From: Ashinkailepas kermadecensis
Taxonomy: Eukaryota > Arthropoda > Thecostraca > Neolepadidae
DNA length: 64,000 nt
NCBI GenBank assembly: GCA_034440615.1
Contig: JAOTOM010005055.1
Coordinates: 372,001-436,000, forward strand
Reading direction: 5' to 3'
Below, in pieces: positions 62,037-64,000 of this stretch. Numbering within the stretch: the first letter of the stretch is position 1; each line of letters begins with the position of its first letter. A model generated the notes under the pieces. The model searched no databases, was not told the origin of the DNA, and was given only the letters and a program-made list of their open reading frames with translations. The position numbers were made by a program, and so were the translations under genes.

Positions 62037-62160
62037 GTCGACGATTGGCGCAGTTGGTTAGGGCATCCGCTTTCTGTGTGGATGGTGGTGGGTTCGAATC
62101 TCGGCGCCAACACACTTAACCCGACCACACAGTCATTAGCAGTCGGGGCCATTGGTTAAT
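62037..62160 (+). mobile_element. tRNA-like sequence, probably a SINE head
   Basis: A box TGGCGCAGTTGG (62045-62056) and B box GGTTCGAATC (about 62091-62100) with tRNA-like spacing. The acceptor strands of a normal cloverleaf do not pair, and GCGCCAA after the B box is instead complementary to TTGGCGC of the A box. Hence a tRNA-derived repeat is more likely than a tRNA gene. Confidence 0.55.
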
Positions 62161-62799
62161 GTTGCACTTTAGATTGCTTTACACTAGCATATGAGTTGCT
62201 TGATGTAATAATATTTGTCCATGAAAGTAAGTAGGGGAAATACTCAATGAAAGCCTACTCATGCAATGAATGTCCAATTGGACCATCTGGAATTGTCATT
62301 GGGGAACTTTGTCTCTGGAAGGGTCTTTCTGCAGGAATTTTTTAGGGTGCATTCGGGCACACTGAAGGTCAGACTTCTTTCAATGTGCAACTCTGGCCGA
62401 AAACCTGGGGGGGACACTGGGTACGCGTGCCCCCAGTGCCCCTTGTATCTGCCCATATCCCAGAAACAATTGAAAGGGATTCTGATGAACTGGAGCCACT
62501 GAGATGGTTCCATGATAGCTTCATGCTGCCCTGTGGTAAGACGTCTCACTTTCTGCAGGCATTAAATTTTTGGTATATTCTAACCAAGGTGGTCAACAGT
62601 TACCTCACAGCGAGGGCTTGTGACCCCATGAAACATTGCATCCATATCCAGTTCAAGTTGTATATTTCAACAGTCCGGATCCATACGCACTGCATCCCAT
62701 TACATTTTGAGTGCAAGCAACTACTGTAGGAAGTGCAGAAGATCCCCGGTCAACATGCCTCTGACAATGTTCACCAGGGGGTTTGGCCACCTAAGATCT
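62161..62799. other. Intergenic, no gene recognised
   Basis: Two overlapping plus-strand frames (62266-62502 and 62385-62729) lack recognisable domains. Confidence 0.45.
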
Positions 62800-63072
62800 G
62801 AAACTGGAAGCACACAATTTGGAGGAATTATGGCTGTAGTGAACTTGCTGCAGTATACATTTCATGACCCCAGGTCAATGTCTTCAGGGTCAAATGAGGT
62901 CACAATCGGCCTCCACTCCACCCCAGCCAGCACTGCCCGTACGTACAGAAAGTATGCATGTTCTACTGCCGAATGGTAGGTAGAGACTGTTCATACGTAC
63001 TCTGGTACAGACCGTGCATGCTGTCGTTACGGTCAGTGGTACGGACCCATCATGCGATCGTTCCGGCCAGTG
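62800..63072 (-). repeat. Dispersed repeat family Z, minus copy
   Basis: Inverted copy of 19891-20173: GAAACTGGAAGCACACAATT, CAGTATACATTTCATGACCC, the half-site cluster AGGTCAATG…AGGGTCAAATGAGGTCACAAT and CGTACGTACAGAAAGTATGC. Confidence 0.8.
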
Positions 63073-63171
63073 TATTTTGAAAGACAAACAAACAGTATTT
63101 GATGTATATTTATCAGTCGTTTTTGCAAGGTCAGCCAACATGTTGCATCTCAGCCACTCCCGGTGTTCATA

Positions 63172-63260
63172 TACTCCTTACTTTTCACTTGGCAAGCAAA
63201 ATAATAGCAAAATGTGGGGCTTCAAGTGGGGTAAGATATAATGAAGAATAAAGCTAAGCT
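63172..63260 (+). repeat. Family Y copy
   Basis: CTTACTTTTCACTTGGCAAG, CAAAATAATAGCAAAATG, then CAAGTGGGGTAAGATATAATG and AAGAATAAAG, similar to the ends of the units at 19071-19650. Confidence 0.55.
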
Positions 63261-63545
63261 TCAGAATAAAACAAAGTTAACCAACGTTATGGGCGCTAAA
63301 TGATCACAATTTTGGTCGAGGCACCCTAAAACTCAAATAACAACAAAACAAAGTTAACCTAGGTGAAACTCTTGCTAAAAAACATTAAAATTAAAAGGGT
63401 ATTATTGCTGCTTAGGGTGTCTACAAGGTAAGTTTTGCACACATTTTACCTTCATGAGGCAAACAAAGGGTTAGGTTTGGTTAGAGGAAGGGTCTAAACA
63501 ACAGACACCATCTCACATACACCGACTGACATACACCATCTCGCA
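63261..63545. other. Intergenic, no gene recognised
   Basis: Short GGTTAGG/GGTTTGG words near 63470. Nothing else. Confidence 0.5.
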
Positions 63546-64000
63546 GACATGGATGATCTCGGAAACCGCTCGGTCGATCTTAATAAAACCTTCACCAAAC
63601 GATCGCCCGTGTGCCAGAGGCGTGCGGTTTGGACTTTCGTGACCTTGGGTCAGGTCAAAGGTCACCAAATTGCCGAAAAACAAAAAATCGAATATTTAGA
63701 AATAGATGATCTTAATGAAACCTTCACCAAACGATCGGCCGTGTGCCAGAGGCCTTCGGTTTGTACTTTCGTGACCTTAGGTCAGGTCAAAGGTCACCAA
63801 ATCGCCGAAAAACATGATTTTTGGCTCACAGACATGGATGATCTCGGCAACCGCTGGGTCGATCTTAGTGAAACATTCACCAAACGATCGGCCGTGTGCC
63901 AAAGGCGTGCGGTTTGCACTTTCGTGATCTTGGGTCAGGTCAAAGGTCACCAAATCGCCGAAAAAACATTATTTTTGGCTCACAGACATGGATGATCTTA
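63546..64000 (+). repeat. Tandem repeat of 132-153 bp with DR1 nuclear-receptor motifs
   Basis: Three full units and the start of a fourth. Each has GATGATCT, ACC(A)TTCACCAAACGATCG, GTGTGCCA-AGGC, TTTCGTGACCTTGGGTCAG and AGGTCAAAGGTCACCAAAT. The perfect DR1 AGGTCAAAGGTCA stands at 63652-63664, 63784-63796 and 63937-63949. Unit 2 lacks about 21 bp. A plus-strand frame (63549-63995, repeated TFTKRS.VCQR..V.TFV.LGQVKGHQIAEK) stays open because unit lengths are multiples of 3. It runs off the window near the right edge, so coding cannot be excluded but is unsupported. Confidence 0.85.

Noticed and set aside
62037..62120. Functional tRNA gene
   Set aside because: Acceptor strands do not pair and the T-arm is weak. 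Boxes alone are not enough.
63549..63995. 148-codon repeated frame as a repeat protein gene
   Set aside because: The frame follows a tandem DNA repeat whose units are multiples of 3. There is no domain and it runs to the window edge. Kept only as a repeat with a note.

Overview
This window is animal (metazoan) nuclear DNA that is almost entirely non-genic and repeat-dominated. It has no bacterial-style gene packing. It carries Penelope-like elements (PLEs), a CR1-like LINE, tRNA-derived SINEs, small inverted-repeat DNA transposons and very large microsatellite and minisatellite arrays. Short TTAGG-type tracts (18.9, 61.3 and 63.5 kb) and the SSR load would fit an arthropod such as a crustacean or chelicerate, but this is weak inference and the species cannot be fixed from the sequence.

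Layout. 0-12 kb: minisatellites (37-bp unit at 4.6-5.6 kb, 24-bp at 6.3 kb, 45-bp at 7.6 kb, about 33-bp at 9.4 kb, 17-bp at 9.7-10.5 kb), a tRNA-derived SINE (6.8-7.1 kb) and a TTAA-flanked, piggyBac-like non-autonomous element (7.86-8.79 kb). 12-15.5 kb: a folded-back PLE of family B between two (TA)n tracts, and an orphan GIY-YIG endonuclease. 15.7-23.7 kb: AT-rich dispersed repeats and a 274-bp tandem duplication. 24-28 kb: a palindromic family A PLE with a 12-bp target-site duplication, a second SINE and a decayed family B PLE. 28-37 kb: no genes, a (GA)n array and a GC-rich 43-bp minisatellite. 37.4-40.8 kb: family C PLE with 1.2-kb inverted arms and an open RT plus GIY-YIG frame. 44.9-50.5 kb: two CR1-like LINE copies and a dispersed family (X), one LINE being inserted into X. 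51.4-52 kb: the only plausible host-type protein domain, a THAP zinc finger with one frameshift. 52-54 kb: family A PLE. 54.8-57.1 kb: a third LINE and a 1.04-kb CT/TA/CT compound array. 57-64 kb: few recognisable features, a TTA-flanked Harbinger-like MITE, dispersed repeats and a tandem repeat carrying perfect DR1-type nuclear-receptor sites.

The unifying story is the biology of PLEs. Three families here share an architecture: an inverted partial copy of the 3' part lies in front of a 5'-truncated element. They also share a small conserved fold in the 3' region (CTGACGA, a hairpin, GAAA) that looks like the core of a hammerhead ribozyme. Its hairpin sequence differs between families but stays complementary. 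Several PLE and LINE ends lie directly against (TA)n tracts. No operons or conventional multi-exon genes could be assembled.
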